Below are positions 43,085 to 52,652 of a stretch of DNA of 64,000 nucleotides, one piece after another. This DNA is from Caballeronia concitans (GTDB lineage Bacteria > Pseudomonadota > Gammaproteobacteria > Burkholderiales > Burkholderiaceae): assembly GCF_001544615.1 (NCBI RefSeq), contig NZ_FCNV02000002.1, positions 620,001 through 684,000 on the forward strand. The letters are read 5' to 3'. Positions within the stretch are counted from its first letter, which is position 1; every line of letters starts with the position of its first letter. Under the pieces are notes generated by a model. It ran no database searches. It was not told the DNA's origin and saw only the letters and a list, made by a program, of their open reading frames with translations. The position numbers and the translations under genes are program-made.

Positions 43085-44395
43085 TCACCCCAACTCCCGC
43101 CCCCCCGTCTCCTCGAACATCGAAACCGCGATCAGCGACACCAGCACGCACCCGATCATGTACCACGCCGGCGCCATCTTGTTCCCCGTCGCGCGAATCA
43201 GCCAACCCGCCACCAGCTGCGCCGTCCCGCCGAACGCCGACACCGCGATCGCATACGCGCTCGACATATACCCCGCCCGCAGATGCTTCGGGAAATTCTC
43301 CGGCATCAGCGCATACGCCGGGGCGGAGCCCATCGTGTAGCACAGCATCAGCACGATCAGCGCGGCCAGCACCACCGGCAGCGACGGAAAATGCGTCATC
43401 ACCCAGAACGCCGGATACAGCAGCACGATCAGCGCAATCCGCCCGATCACCGTCAGCGGCTTGCGCCGCCCCATGCGATCCGACCACGCGCCATAAACCG
43501 GGCACATCACCAGCGAAATCACGCTCGACGCGACGCCCGCCAGCATCGACATCTTCGAAGGCAAGCCGAGATACTGAATGCAGTAGGTCGGCATGTAATA
43601 CATCATCACGTACGTCGAAACTGACATCCCCATGATCGAAAAAATCGTGAGGAACCAGTTGCGCACATAAAGGCCGCGCTTCGGATCGTCGCGCGTCACG
43701 ACCGCCTTCGCGGCAGGCGCTTCCTCCTGAATATGACGGCGCAGATAAATGCCGACCGGCGCGATCAGCGTGCCCATCAGGAACGGAATGCGCCAGCCCC
43801 AGCCATGCATCGTGTCGTCCGAAAGCAGAAAGCCCAGGCTCGCCGCGAGTCCCGAGCCGAGCAGCGCCGCGGCGCCCTGGCTCGCCAACTGCCAGCTCGC
43901 GCGCAAGCCACGGCTCGCGCTGCCGCCCATTTCGAGCAAGGTCGCGGTCGCGGCGCCGAACTCGCCGCCCTGCGCGAAGCCCTGCACCAGCCGCGCGACG
44001 ACGATCAGCACCGGCGCCGCCAGCCCGATCTGCGCGTAAGTCGGCGCCAGGCCGATCGCCGCCGATCCCACCGCCATCAGCAAGATAGTGAGCGTGAGCG
44101 CGGGCTTGCGGCCGGCGCGATCCGCGTATCGTCCGAGCACGATGCCGCCGAGCGGCCGCATCACGAAGCCCACGGCGAAGACCGCGAACGCCAGCAGCGA
44201 CGACGTGATGCCATCGTTCGACGGGAAAAACTGCTTGCCGATGGTCAGCGCGAAATAGCTGTAGACGGTGAAATCGAAAAATTCGAGCAGATTGCCGATG
44301 ACCGCCGCCAGCACGATCTTGCGCTGCTGCGCGGCCGACATCTGCGGCGCTTCGTGAGCGCCCGCGCGGGGAAGCGATTGCGTCGTGGCGTTCAT
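43085..44395 (-). CDS. MFS transporter, metabolite:H+ symporter (MHS/ProP-like) family
   Basis: A 436-residue transporter with 12 predicted membrane segments. It starts KIVLAAVIGNLLEFFDFTVY, the MHS signature, and has RPLGGIVLGRYADRAGRKPA at loop 2-3 and RLVQGFAQGGEFGAATATL. The family carries dicarboxylates, betaines or aromatic acids; the substrate here is unknown. Its start overlaps the end of the M20 amidohydrolase gene by four bases, so it probably imports the amide-containing substrate or a related acid. Confidence 0.85.
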   Translation of the reverse strand: MNATTQSLPRAGAHEAPQMSAAQQRKIVLAAVIGNLLEFFDFTVYSYFALTIGKQFFPSNDGITSSLLAFAVFAVGFVMRPLGGIVLGRYADRAGRKPALTLTILLMAVGSAAIGLAPTYAQIGLAAPVLIVVARLVQGFAQGGEFGAATATLLEMGGSASRGLRASWQLASQGAAALLGSGLAASLGFLLSDDTMHGWGWRIPFLMGTLIAPVGIYLRRHIQEEAPAAKAVVTRDDPKRGLYVRNWFLTIFSIMGMSVSTYVMMYYMPTYCIQYLGLPSKMSMLAGVASSVISLVMCPVYGAWSDRMGRRKPLTVIGRIALIVLLYPAFWVMTHFPSLPVVLAALIVLMLCYTMGSAPAYALMPENFPKHLRAGYMSSAYAIAVSAFGGTAQLVAGWLIRATGNKMAPAWYMIGCVLVSLIAVSMFEETGGRELG

Positions 44396-45582
44396 GCGCG
44401 GTCCCCGCTCAGGAAGCGTTCGACGAGGCGTGTCCAGAACGCCGCGCCGATCGCCAGATTGTCGTCGTTGAAGTCATAGCGCGCGTTGTGCAGCATCGGG
44501 CGGCCTTCGCCGTTGCCGAGCCGCACGAAGCAGCCCGGCACCTTCTGCAGGTAGTACGCGAAGTCCTCGCTGCCCGCTATCGGCGGAAACGGCGCAATCA
44601 CGTTCTCCTTGCCGACGAGTTCCTCGGCGACCTGTCGCGCGAACTCGGTCTCCGCTTCGCTGTTCACGAGCACCGGATAGCCGCGAATGAAGTCGATCTC
44701 GACCGTCGCGCCATACGCGTCCGCCTGCGACGCGATCAGCGCGCGAATGCGCTTCTCGAGCGTCTCGCGCACCGTCGCGGAGAACGATCGCACGCTCATT
44801 TCGAGCACCGCGTCTTCGGGAATCACGTTCGCCGCCTTCCCCGCGCGGAACGAGCCGACCGTCACCACCGCCGCCTCGTTCGGATCGATGTTGCGCGAGA
44901 CGATCGACTGCAAGCCCATCACGATGCTGCTGCCGACCACCACCGGATCCACCGCGAGATGCGGACGCGCCGCATGTCCGCCGCGCCCGACGATGCGCAC
45001 CTTGACCGTATCGCACGCGGCCATCAGCGGCCCCGCGCGAAAGCCGAACGTGCCGGTCGCCACGCCCGGATGATTGTGCAGGCCGAAAATCGCGTCGCAC
45101 GGAAAGCGCTCGAAAAGACCATCGGCGATCATGCGTTCCGCGCCGCTATCCGCGCCGGCTTCTTCCGCCGGCTGAAAAATCAGGTGGACCGTGCCGTCGA
45201 AATTGCGCGTCTTCGCGAGCTGTTGCGCCGCGCCGAGCAGCACGGTCGTGTGGCCGTCGTGGCCGCACGCGTGCATCTTGCCGTCGTGGACGCTCGCGTA
45301 AGGGAGGCCGGTCTGCTCGTGGATCGGCAGCGCGTCCATGTCGGCGCGCACGCCCACGGTCCGCTTGCCCGTGCCGTTCCTGAGCGATGCCACCACGCCA
45401 TGCCCGCCGACATCGCGCGTCACTTCATAGCCCCACGCGCGCAGCTTCTCGGCGACGAAGCGCGACGTCGCGGCTTCCTCGTACGACAGTTCCGGATGCT
45501 GGTGAATGTGGTGGCGAATCTCGTCGAGCTGCGGTTTCGCATCGGCGAGATCGGCGACTTCGCAAAAGCGGCTTTCGGGCAT
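44392..45582 (-). CDS. M20 family amidohydrolase (hippurate hydrolase/aminoacylase type)
   Basis: A 396-residue M20D peptidase-family enzyme. It has IRHHIHQHPELSYEE, the metal site region VRADMDALPIHEQTGLPYAS and HACGHDGHTTVLLGA, FQPAEEAGADSG, the dimerisation-domain segment GRGGHAARPHLAVDPV, and PPIAGSEDFAYYLQKVPG. Such enzymes remove an acyl or aroyl group from an amino acid. The substrate (N-acetyl, N-benzoyl or other) cannot be read. First gene of the unit with the transporter, divergent from a LysR gene 123 bp away. Confidence 0.9.
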   Translation of the reverse strand: MPESRFCEVADLADAKPQLDEIRHHIHQHPELSYEEAATSRFVAEKLRAWGYEVTRDVGGHGVVASLRNGTGKRTVGVRADMDALPIHEQTGLPYASVHDGKMHACGHDGHTTVLLGAAQQLAKTRNFDGTVHLIFQPAEEAGADSGAERMIADGLFERFPCDAIFGLHNHPGVATGTFGFRAGPLMAACDTVKVRIVGRGGHAARPHLAVDPVVVGSSIVMGLQSIVSRNIDPNEAAVVTVGSFRAGKAANVIPEDAVLEMSVRSFSATVRETLEKRIRALIASQADAYGATVEIDFIRGYPVLVNSEAETEFARQVAEELVGKENVIAPFPPIAGSEDFAYYLQKVPGCFVRLGNGEGRPMLHNARYDFNDDNLAIGAAFWTRLVERFLSGDRA

Positions 45583-45705
45583 GGTTGGGTGCTCCTTTGT
45601 TGCAGTGTCCGTGATTAATTCAGCGAGTATTGCACCGACGAAAAACTCGACCCATGACCGGAACGCATCCAGAATGTTGCCTTTGAGTCAACGGTACGGA
45701 CGCAC

Positions 45706-46626
45706 ATGAACGATTTGACGGACGACATCGGTGAGCGCTCGCTGCGCTATCTCGCCGAAATCGACGCGGCGGGCGGCATGCGGATGGCCGCCGAAACGCT
45801 TGGCGTGAACGCATCGGTCATCAGCCGGCAGGTCGCGGCGCTGGAGCGGCGGTTGCGCTTTCCGCTCGTCGAGCGGCGCGGGCGCAATGTCGTCGTGACG
45901 GAAATCGGCCAGGTTCTGATCGACCATTACCGCGACGGCCAGCGCCGCGCCCGCGATCTCGCCGCGCGGCTCGAGGAATACCGGCATTTGCGGCGCGGGC
46001 GCGTGGCGCTGGGCGTCGGCGAGGGATTCATCGGCAATCTGATCGCGCGGGCGCTGCAGCGCTTTTCGATGACCTATCCCGACATCCTCGTTGAAATTCG
46101 TTCGGGGCCGACGCCCGCGGTGCTCTCGCTCGTGCGCGACGACGCGGTGGATATCGGCCTGTGCGCGCGCTCCGCCGACGATCCCGCCATGCGCATCCAT
46201 CGCTTTGCCGAGCGGCCGTTGTGCGCGGTGGTCGCGCCGGCGCATCGCTTCGCGTCGATGTCGAAGGTGCCCGCCGCCGAACTCGCGCACGAGCGGCTCA
46301 TCTTCATGACGGAAGCGTTCGGCGTGCAGCAGTTCGTGCAGTCGCTGCTCGACGACGCGCGGCTCAACGTCATACCCGCGTATCGCGTCGATCTCTTCAA
46401 CACGGCGCAGACGCTCGCGGCGGCGGGGCTGGGCGTCGCGTTCATGTCGACGATCACGGCGCGGCGCGGTGTCGATCTGGGCGAACTGGTCGCGGTGCCG
46501 ATCGATCATCCGATCGCGGCAGGTTTCGGCAGCCAGATGATGACGCGCGTCGGCAGGCGGCTTTCGCCGGCGGCGGATCATCTGTGGAAGCAGCTCGCGC
46601 AGAGTTTCCTCAACGAGCGCGCGTGA
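45706..46626 (+). CDS. LysR-family regulator, divergent from the amidohydrolase-transporter unit
   Basis: A 306-residue LysR protein. The HTH reads LRYLAEIDAAGGMRMAAETL and NASVISRQVAALERRLRFPL. The effector domain has GVGEGFIGNLIARALQRF and LAAAGLGVAFMST. It belongs to a different LysR subgroup than the two furan-locus regulators. Divergent placement makes control of the amidohydrolase gene likely. Confidence 0.87.
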   Translation: MNDLTDDIGERSLRYLAEIDAAGGMRMAAETLGVNASVISRQVAALERRLRFPLVERRGRNVVVTEIGQVLIDHYRDGQRRARDLAARLEEYRHLRRGRVALGVGEGFIGNLIARALQRFSMTYPDILVEIRSGPTPAVLSLVRDDAVDIGLCARSADDPAMRIHRFAERPLCAVVAPAHRFASMSKVPAAELAHERLIFMTEAFGVQQFVQSLLDDARLNVIPAYRVDLFNTAQTLAAAGLGVAFMSTITARRGVDLGELVAVPIDHPIAAGFGSQMMTRVGRRLSPAADHLWKQLAQSFLNERA

Positions 46627-46662
46627 GCGTGCGCCGCGTCGAAAGGGCGGACGAGGCCAGTT

Positions 46663-49017
46663 TTATTCAGGCGCGGCGATGGAAAGCCCGAGCACTTTCT
46701 CCGGCGCGACGGGCTGGCTCAGCAGGAAACCCTGCACGCGATCGCATGCGGCATCGCGCAGGAATTCGAGCTGCACCGTCTGCTCGACGCCTTCCGCCGT
46801 CACGCTCACGCCGAGCGCGCGCGCCATCTGAATGATTCCGCCGACGATGCTTTGCGTCGCACGATCGTCCTGCAGCCGCGCGACGAACGAGCGGTCGATC
46901 TTGAGCGTGTCGGGCGAGAAGTCCGCGAGATAACGCAGACTCGAATAGCCGGTGCCGAAATCGTCGATGGCAATGCGCACGCCCAGCGCCTTCAGCGCGG
47001 ACAAGGTCCGCTGCGCGCGCGCGGGATTCTCCATCAGCGCGCTTTCGGTGAGTTCCACTTCCAGGCTCGATGCCGGAAGCTCATAGCGATGCAGCGCGTC
47101 GTTGACGACCTCGACGATCGCCTCGTCGCGCAACTGCCGCGACGACACGTTCACCGACACGCCGAGCGAGCGCGCGCCCGCATGACGCCAGAGCGCGAGC
47201 TGGCGCAGCGCTTCGTCCATCACCCACGCGCCGATTTCGTTGATGAAGCCGCTTTCCTCGAGAATCGGAATGAACACGCCGGGCGAAACCAGCCCGCGGG
47301 TCGGATGCTTCCAGCGGATCAGCGCTTCCACGCTGCGCACTTCGAGCGTGCGCGGCTCGTGGATCGCCTGATAGTGCAACAGGAACTGGCGATTCGCGAG
47401 CGCGGCGGGCAGATCGCGCTCCAGCTTGAAATCGACGATGCGTTCGGTCGAATTCGCGTCCGCGAACGAAAAGCCGTTGCGCCCGGCCTTCTTCGCCGCG
47501 TACATGGCGATGTCCGCGCTCGTGAGCAGCGTCTCGTGGTCCGCGCCGTTCTCCGGGAACACCGAGATGCCGATGGACGCGGTGACGAACGCATCCGCGC
47601 GCGAAGGCTCGCCCGATCTTGCGAGCGCGGCCAGAATGTCCTTCGCGATGCGGGCGAGGCGCGTCTTGTCGGCGGCGTCGTCGATCAGCACGGCGAATTC
47701 GTCGCCGCCTAGGCGCGCGAGCAGGGCGTCGGGCGGCAACGCGGCCTGGATCAGCTCGCTCAGCGACTTGAGCAGGCGGTCGGCGGCGGTGTGCCCGAGC
47801 GTGTCGTTGAGCACCTTGAAGCGGTCGAGGTCGATGAACATCAGCGCGAACGCGGCATTGCGCTGGCAACGCTCCTCGATCTTGAGCACCAGCGCGCCGC
47901 GATTCGCCAGCCCCGTCAGCGAGTCCGAGAACGCGAGGCGGTCGAGTTCGGCCAGACGTTCGTGTTCGACGGTCACGTCCTCGCTGATGCCGACCACGCG
48001 CACGACATTGCCGTTCGCGTCCAATATGGGGTAGCCCGTGCTCTGAATCCAGCGCACGCCGTTCACCGGATGTTCAATGCGATAGCGCGCGCGCCCGCCG
48101 TCCTTCGATTGCGTGATGCGCTGCATCGTCGCGAGAAGCTCCGGACGGTCGTCCGGCAGCACGAGTTCCACCCACGCCTGCGGACGTTCGCGCAGCACTT
48201 TCGCTTCGATGCCGAAGACCGACGCGCAGCCCGCGCTCACGTGGTGGAAATAGCTGTAATCCGCGCTGTACGAGTAGAAGCACAGGCCGACGTGCGCTTC
48301 CATTTCGGACATGAGCAGTTCTTTCGCGCGCAGGTCGGCGGCGAGTTCGGCTTCCTGTGTCACATCGAGCGATGCGCACAGGATGTCGCGCACGCCGCCG
48401 CGTCCGTCGTCGATCGGAATGAGGCGCGATTGCCACGTCTTCGGCACGCCGGCCGTCGTCGGGCACGCGCCCACGAACGAGGCGCGCGAGCCGCTCATCG
48501 CGGCATCGAATGCGGTGCGGGCGGCGCGGGCGTCGTCGCCGGACCAGAAGCCGAGCCAGTTCGCGCCCGCGAGTTGTTCCGGGCTGCTCGCCTGCATGAT
48601 TTCGGCGCCGTGTTCGGAGATGCGCAGCATGCGGCCATCCGGGCCGATCAGCTTCAGGCATTCGCGGTTGGCGTCGAGCAGCGCGCGGGCGAGCGCGGCG
48701 GTCGCGTTGGCGCGCGCGAGTTCGCGGCGGGCGTGGCGCAGGCCGAGCAGCAGCGTGAGCACGCATGCGCCCGCGCCGATACAGAAAGCCGCTTCCTCCG
48801 ACACCGACGACAGCGCGAACCACGCGAGCGCCCATGCGCCCGCGGCGGCGGAGAAGATCTGCGCGATGCTCGCGAGCGGCAGCGAGGCGATGCTTCGCTT
48901 GCGCGTCGCAAGGAAGAAGGCGAGGAAGCCCTGATTGCGTGCGGGAGAGCGGGGTCGCGCCGTATCGCTGGGATACGGGATGGCTCCTGGAACTCCGGGA
49001 CGAGTGGTTTGAGACAT
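46663..49017 (-). CDS. PAS-GGDEF-EAL c-di-GMP turnover protein
   Basis: A 784-residue protein. Two hydrophobic segments near residues 45-90 anchor it in the inner membrane. Two PAS-like sensor regions follow (~100-235 and ~245-375). The GGDEF domain has SDSLTGLANRGALV and the intact active site LARLGGDEFAVL near 437; the product-inhibition RxxD is missing (PPDA). The EAL domain keeps VEALIRWKHPTRG near 563, NVSSRQL, DDFGTGYSSLRYL and LKIDRSF, so phosphodiesterase activity is plausible. Which activity dominates cannot be told. It is convergent with the LysR gene. Confidence 0.9.
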   Translation of the reverse strand: MSQTTRPGVPGAIPYPSDTARPRSPARNQGFLAFFLATRKRSIASLPLASIAQIFSAAAGAWALAWFALSSVSEEAAFCIGAGACVLTLLLGLRHARRELARANATAALARALLDANRECLKLIGPDGRMLRISEHGAEIMQASSPEQLAGANWLGFWSGDDARAARTAFDAAMSGSRASFVGACPTTAGVPKTWQSRLIPIDDGRGGVRDILCASLDVTQEAELAADLRAKELLMSEMEAHVGLCFYSYSADYSYFHHVSAGCASVFGIEAKVLRERPQAWVELVLPDDRPELLATMQRITQSKDGGRARYRIEHPVNGVRWIQSTGYPILDANGNVVRVVGISEDVTVEHERLAELDRLAFSDSLTGLANRGALVLKIEERCQRNAAFALMFIDLDRFKVLNDTLGHTAADRLLKSLSELIQAALPPDALLARLGGDEFAVLIDDAADKTRLARIAKDILAALARSGEPSRADAFVTASIGISVFPENGADHETLLTSADIAMYAAKKAGRNGFSFADANSTERIVDFKLERDLPAALANRQFLLHYQAIHEPRTLEVRSVEALIRWKHPTRGLVSPGVFIPILEESGFINEIGAWVMDEALRQLALWRHAGARSLGVSVNVSSRQLRDEAIVEVVNDALHRYELPASSLEVELTESALMENPARAQRTLSALKALGVRIAIDDFGTGYSSLRYLADFSPDTLKIDRSFVARLQDDRATQSIVGGIIQMARALGVSVTAEGVEQTVQLEFLRDAACDRVQGFLLSQPVAPEKVLGLSIAAPE

Positions 49018-49220
49018 GTGCGAGACGAACCCGGCTTGCGGTGGACGAGCGGCCGCCCCGGCCTGGCGTGGCCGGGAGTGGCTATAGCTGGTTTACGTCG
49101 CGGCGGGCGGATGCTTTAGGGTGCGCGTTCGCGATCCGAAAGTTCGGTGAGCCGAGCGATGCGCTTCTACCTGCGAAAAGCGGCAAAAATTGCGGCACGC
49201 GATTGCGTGATGCGGCGCTT

Positions 49221-49667
49221 TCACTGCGCGGCGTTCCACGTGTGCGCGGTGGTGCGCCACTGTCCGTCGCTGCCCTTGGTCATCACCTTGAGCAGCACGC
49301 CCTGGTATTGCGTCTTCTTGCCGTCCTTATCGACGGTGGCTGTCCAGTTCGCGGTCTCGTACATCACATTGCCCACGCGCCGCGCGTTGACGACGCTCGT
49401 CGTGTGATTGCCCGTGCCTGCCTTGAAATAGCCGTCGAAGAGCTTTTCGATGTCCGCGCGGCCCTTGATCGTCTTGCCGTTACCCGGCGATATCACCGCG
49501 TTCTCGTCGTAGAGCGCGGCGAGCTTTTTAGCATCGCCGGTGTTGAACGTCTGGTCCCACGCTGCGTTCACTTTTTGGACCGTGGCGTCTTCCGCAGCGT
49601 GAACCGCATACGGCGCGGCCACGATGAAAACGGCGCATGCGCTCATCCATCCGATTGTCTTCTTCAT
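49221..49667 (-). CDS. Exported SnoaL-like / DUF4440 (SgcJ-EcaC type) protein
   Basis: A 148-residue protein with signal peptide MKKTIGWMSACAVFIVAAP, probably cut after VHA. The mature domain is a cystatin/NTF2-like fold (QKVNAAWDQTFNTGDAKKLA, then ALYDENAVISPGNGKTIKGR). Such proteins are often periplasmic and of unknown catalytic role. ATG 49667 follows GGAGAC; the open frame extends 12 codons upstream without a site. Single gene. Confidence 0.75.
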   Translation of the reverse strand: MKKTIGWMSACAVFIVAAPYAVHAAEDATVQKVNAAWDQTFNTGDAKKLAALYDENAVISPGNGKTIKGRADIEKLFDGYFKAGTGNHTTSVVNARRVGNVMYETANWTATVDKDGKKTQYQGVLLKVMTKGSDGQWRTTAHTWNAAQ

Positions 49668-49820
49668 CGCTTGTCTCCATGATCGTTTCGTCGTCCTCGT
49701 CAATTCGGGCGACGGCGCACGAAGTATAGGAAGCGCGCTGCGGCGTAAGCAATTAACGCGCTGCGCGCCAAGTGAACGAAAGACGAAGGCATGAACGTTC
49801 GACCGTGTTTCGCCGATACG

Positions 49821-50543
49821 CTATTCCTGATACACCGCCGACAGCACGTTCTCCGCATCGGCCTGCGCGTTGTCGAGCTGCACGAGACTCGCATGACGCG
49901 CGCCGAGCGGATCGCGGTTGATGATGGCCGTGAGAATCGCCTTGTGGCGCGGCAACGAAAGCGCGTGCGTATCCGGATGACGGCTCGTCAGCTTGATCGA
50001 TTCCGACAGCGCCAGCGACAACATATGCCCGATATACATGAGCATGTCGTTGTGCGTGGCCGACATGATCGCGCGATGAAAGTCGAGATCGGGCGCGAGC
50101 AACGCATCGGGCGTGTCGGCATGCGACATGCGCTCGAATGCATCGCGAATGCGCGCGAGATCGTCGTCCGTCGCATTCGATGCCGCCAGCGCCGCCGCCG
50201 CCGGCTCGATGATCCGCCGCACCACGAGCAGCGATCGAAAGAACTCGCCTTCGTTCACGCTGTTGATGGTCCAGAAGAGCACATCGGGATCGAGCATGTG
50301 CCATTCGTCGCGCGGGCGCACGACGCTGCCCAAGCGCGGCTTCGACAGCACGAGCCCCTTCGCGACCAGCACGCGCGTCGCTTCGCGCAGCACGGGCCGG
50401 CTCACGCCATATGATTCGCACAGCCTGGCTTCTGCGGGCAGGCGTTCGCCGGGCGCAAGCCGGCCGCTTACGATCTCGATGCCAAGCTCCTGCACGATGC
50501 GCGCGTGCATGCTTTTGCGGACCGGAGGATGACGATAGTCCAT
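49821..50543 (-). CDS. GntR-family (FadR/FCD type) regulator of the sugar ABC operon
   Basis: A 240-residue regulator. The winged HTH is at residues ~10-75 (RLPAEARLCESYGVSRPVLR). An FCD ligand domain follows, with the metal-binding pattern DLDFHRAIMSATHND and SLPRHKAILTAI. It lies seven bases after the last transporter gene in the same direction, so it is probably the operon's own regulator; the ligand may be a sugar acid. Confidence 0.85.
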   Translation of the reverse strand: MDYRHPPVRKSMHARIVQELGIEIVSGRLAPGERLPAEARLCESYGVSRPVLREATRVLVAKGLVLSKPRLGSVVRPRDEWHMLDPDVLFWTINSVNEGEFFRSLLVVRRIIEPAAAALAASNATDDDLARIRDAFERMSHADTPDALLAPDLDFHRAIMSATHNDMLMYIGHMLSLALSESIKLTSRHPDTHALSLPRHKAILTAIINRDPLGARHASLVQLDNAQADAENVLSAVYQE

Positions 50544-50550
50544 GCTTTCC

Positions 50551-51585
50551 TTAGCGCCTCGCCGCGCGGTAACCGAAGGCCCGCTGCGACAGGCAGAACA
50601 CGAGCAAGAGCGCGCCGACCGCGATCTTCGTCCACCACGAACTGAGCGAGCCGTCGAACGAGATCAGCGTCTGAATGATGCCGAGCAGGAGCACGCCGAA
50701 GAGCGTGCCGATCACATAGCCGACGCCGCCCGTCAACAGCGTGCCGCCGATGACGACCGAGGCGATGGCATCGAGTTCGAGTCCCATTGCATGCAGGCCA
50801 TAGCCCGACAGCATGTAGAACGTGAACAGCACGCCGCCGAGCGCCGAACAGAAGCCTGAAAGCGCATACGCGCCGATGGTCGCGCCGTGCACCGGCAGGC
50901 CCATCAGCAACGCCGAATGCGGATTGCCGCCGACCGCGTAGATGGAGCGGCCGAACGGCGTGTAATGCGCGACGAACACCGCAACGGCAAGCACGACGAG
51001 CGCGATGACCGCGCCGATGGAAAGCGATGCATCGCTTGCAAGCGGAATGCGAATCTGCGAGACGGCCGCATACCACGGATGCGTGATGCTGATGGAATCG
51101 ATGCTGATGAGATAGCACAGCCCGCGCGCGAGGAACATGCCCGCGAGCGTCACGATGAACGGCTGAAGCCTGAAGCGCGCGATCAGCCATCCGATGAACG
51201 TGCCGAAGGCCGTGCCCATGACGAGCACCAGCGGAATGACCACGAGCGGATGCCAGCCCGCTTTCTCGACGAGCGCGGCGGAGACCATCGTCGTCAACGC
51301 GATCACCGATCCCACGGAAAGATCGATGCCGCCCGAGAGAATCACGAAGGTCTGCCCCACGGCGACGACGATCAGGAACGCGTTGTCGATCAGCAGATTG
51401 AGGAACACTTGCGGCGAGAGAAAGCCGGTGTACATCGTCGATCCGATCACGGATACGGCGATGAACAGCGCGATGGTCGCCGCGAGCGGCACATAGCGGC
51501 TCTGCGCGATCGAGCGTCGCGGGGCGCGGCCGCCGTGCTCGGGCGTGAGCGGCACGCTCGGCGGTTTGGGCAGGCGCGAGTTCAT
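50551..51585 (-). CDS. yjfF: Sugar ABC transporter permease, YjfF-like
   Basis: A 344-residue inner-membrane permease of the ribose/galactofuranose (BPD_transp_2) family. It shows GQTFVILSGGIDLSVGSVIA, the standard permease signature, plus GSTMYTGFLSPQVFLNLL and IGGTLLTGGVGYVIGTLFG. It is the second of two different permeases in the operon, as in E. coli ytfQRT-yjfF. Four-base overlap with the YtfT-like gene. Confidence 0.85.
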   Translation of the reverse strand: MNSRLPKPPSVPLTPEHGGRAPRRSIAQSRYVPLAATIALFIAVSVIGSTMYTGFLSPQVFLNLLIDNAFLIVVAVGQTFVILSGGIDLSVGSVIALTTMVSAALVEKAGWHPLVVIPLVLVMGTAFGTFIGWLIARFRLQPFIVTLAGMFLARGLCYLISIDSISITHPWYAAVSQIRIPLASDASLSIGAVIALVVLAVAVFVAHYTPFGRSIYAVGGNPHSALLMGLPVHGATIGAYALSGFCSALGGVLFTFYMLSGYGLHAMGLELDAIASVVIGGTLLTGGVGYVIGTLFGVLLLGIIQTLISFDGSLSSWWTKIAVGALLLVFCLSQRAFGYRAARR

Positions 51586-52652
51586 CGGCGCACCTCGCGG
51601 TCGGAGAGAGCAGGGCGGCGCGCGAACTTCGCAACGGTGGCGCGGAACTCGCCGGACTGCAGCATCATCACCGCGAACACGACGATGGCCTTCACCACCA
51701 GATTCACTTCAGGCGGCACGCCGAGCGAATAGATCAGATACGTGAGCGTCTGAATGATGAGCGCGCCGATCACGCTGCCCGCGAGCGTGAAGCGTCCGCC
51801 CGTGAGCGCGGTGCCGCCGAGCGTGACGGCGAGGATCGCATCGAGTTCGAGCAGGAGGCCCGCGTTGTTGCCATCCGCGCTCTTCACGTTCGAACTGATG
51901 AGAATGCCCGCGACGCCCGCGCACAAGCCGCTGAACGCGTATGCGCCGAGCGTCAGCCGCCGCGCCTGCACGCCCGCGACGCGCGCCGCTGTCGGATTGA
52001 TGCCGACGGCCTGAAGAAAGAGCCCGAGCGCCGTGCGCGTGATCGCGAGATACAGCAATGCAAAGACGAGCGCGACGATCAGAATGGACACCGGCAAGCC
52101 GAGCAAATAGCCGCCGCCGAAGAAGAAGTACGGCGAATAGTAGATGGTGATGATCTGCCCGCTCGTGATGAGCTGCGCGATGCCGCGCCCGGCGACCATG
52201 AGAATCAGTGTCGCGATGATCGGCTGCATGCCCGCGCGCGCCACGAGCAGTCCGTTCCACACGCCGCACAGCAACGCGACGCAGAGCGCCGCCAGCAACA
52301 CGAAGGGCAGCGGAAAACGCGTGACGTTCCCCGCCACCGATCCGCCGATGGCCCACGCGGCGACCGCGCCCGCAATGGCGACGATCGCGCCCACGGAGAT
52401 GTCGATGCCGCGCGTGGCGATCACGATGGTCATGCCGAGCGACACCACCGCGAGCGGCGCCGCGCGATTCAGAATATCGATAAGGCTGCCGTACAGATGG
52501 CCATCGCGCCATTCGACATGCAGGAAGCCCGCGTTGAACGCGGCGTTCAGCGCGAGCAGGAGCGCGAGCGTGACGAGCGGCCAGCCGAGCCGGTGCTCGA
52601 GCGCGGCGCGAAGCGCGCTCGCCGGCGTTCTGCGCGGTGCGGCGTCATCCAT
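51582..52652 (-). CDS. ytfT: Sugar ABC transporter permease, YtfT-like
   Basis: A 356-residue permease of the same family as the next gene but clearly distinct. It has GMTIVIATRGIDISVGAIVA, TRTALGLFLQAVGINPTAAR and GGTALTGGRFTLAGSVIGAL. About eight to ten hydrophobic segments. Together with YjfF it should form a heterodimeric channel for a hexose, galactofuranose in E. coli. It overlaps the ATPase gene by eight bases. Confidence 0.85.
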   Translation of the reverse strand: MDDAAPRRTPASALRAALEHRLGWPLVTLALLLALNAAFNAGFLHVEWRDGHLYGSLIDILNRAAPLAVVSLGMTIVIATRGIDISVGAIVAIAGAVAAWAIGGSVAGNVTRFPLPFVLLAALCVALLCGVWNGLLVARAGMQPIIATLILMVAGRGIAQLITSGQIITIYYSPYFFFGGGYLLGLPVSILIVALVFALLYLAITRTALGLFLQAVGINPTAARVAGVQARRLTLGAYAFSGLCAGVAGILISSNVKSADGNNAGLLLELDAILAVTLGGTALTGGRFTLAGSVIGALIIQTLTYLIYSLGVPPEVNLVVKAIVVFAVMMLQSGEFRATVAKFARRPALSDREVRR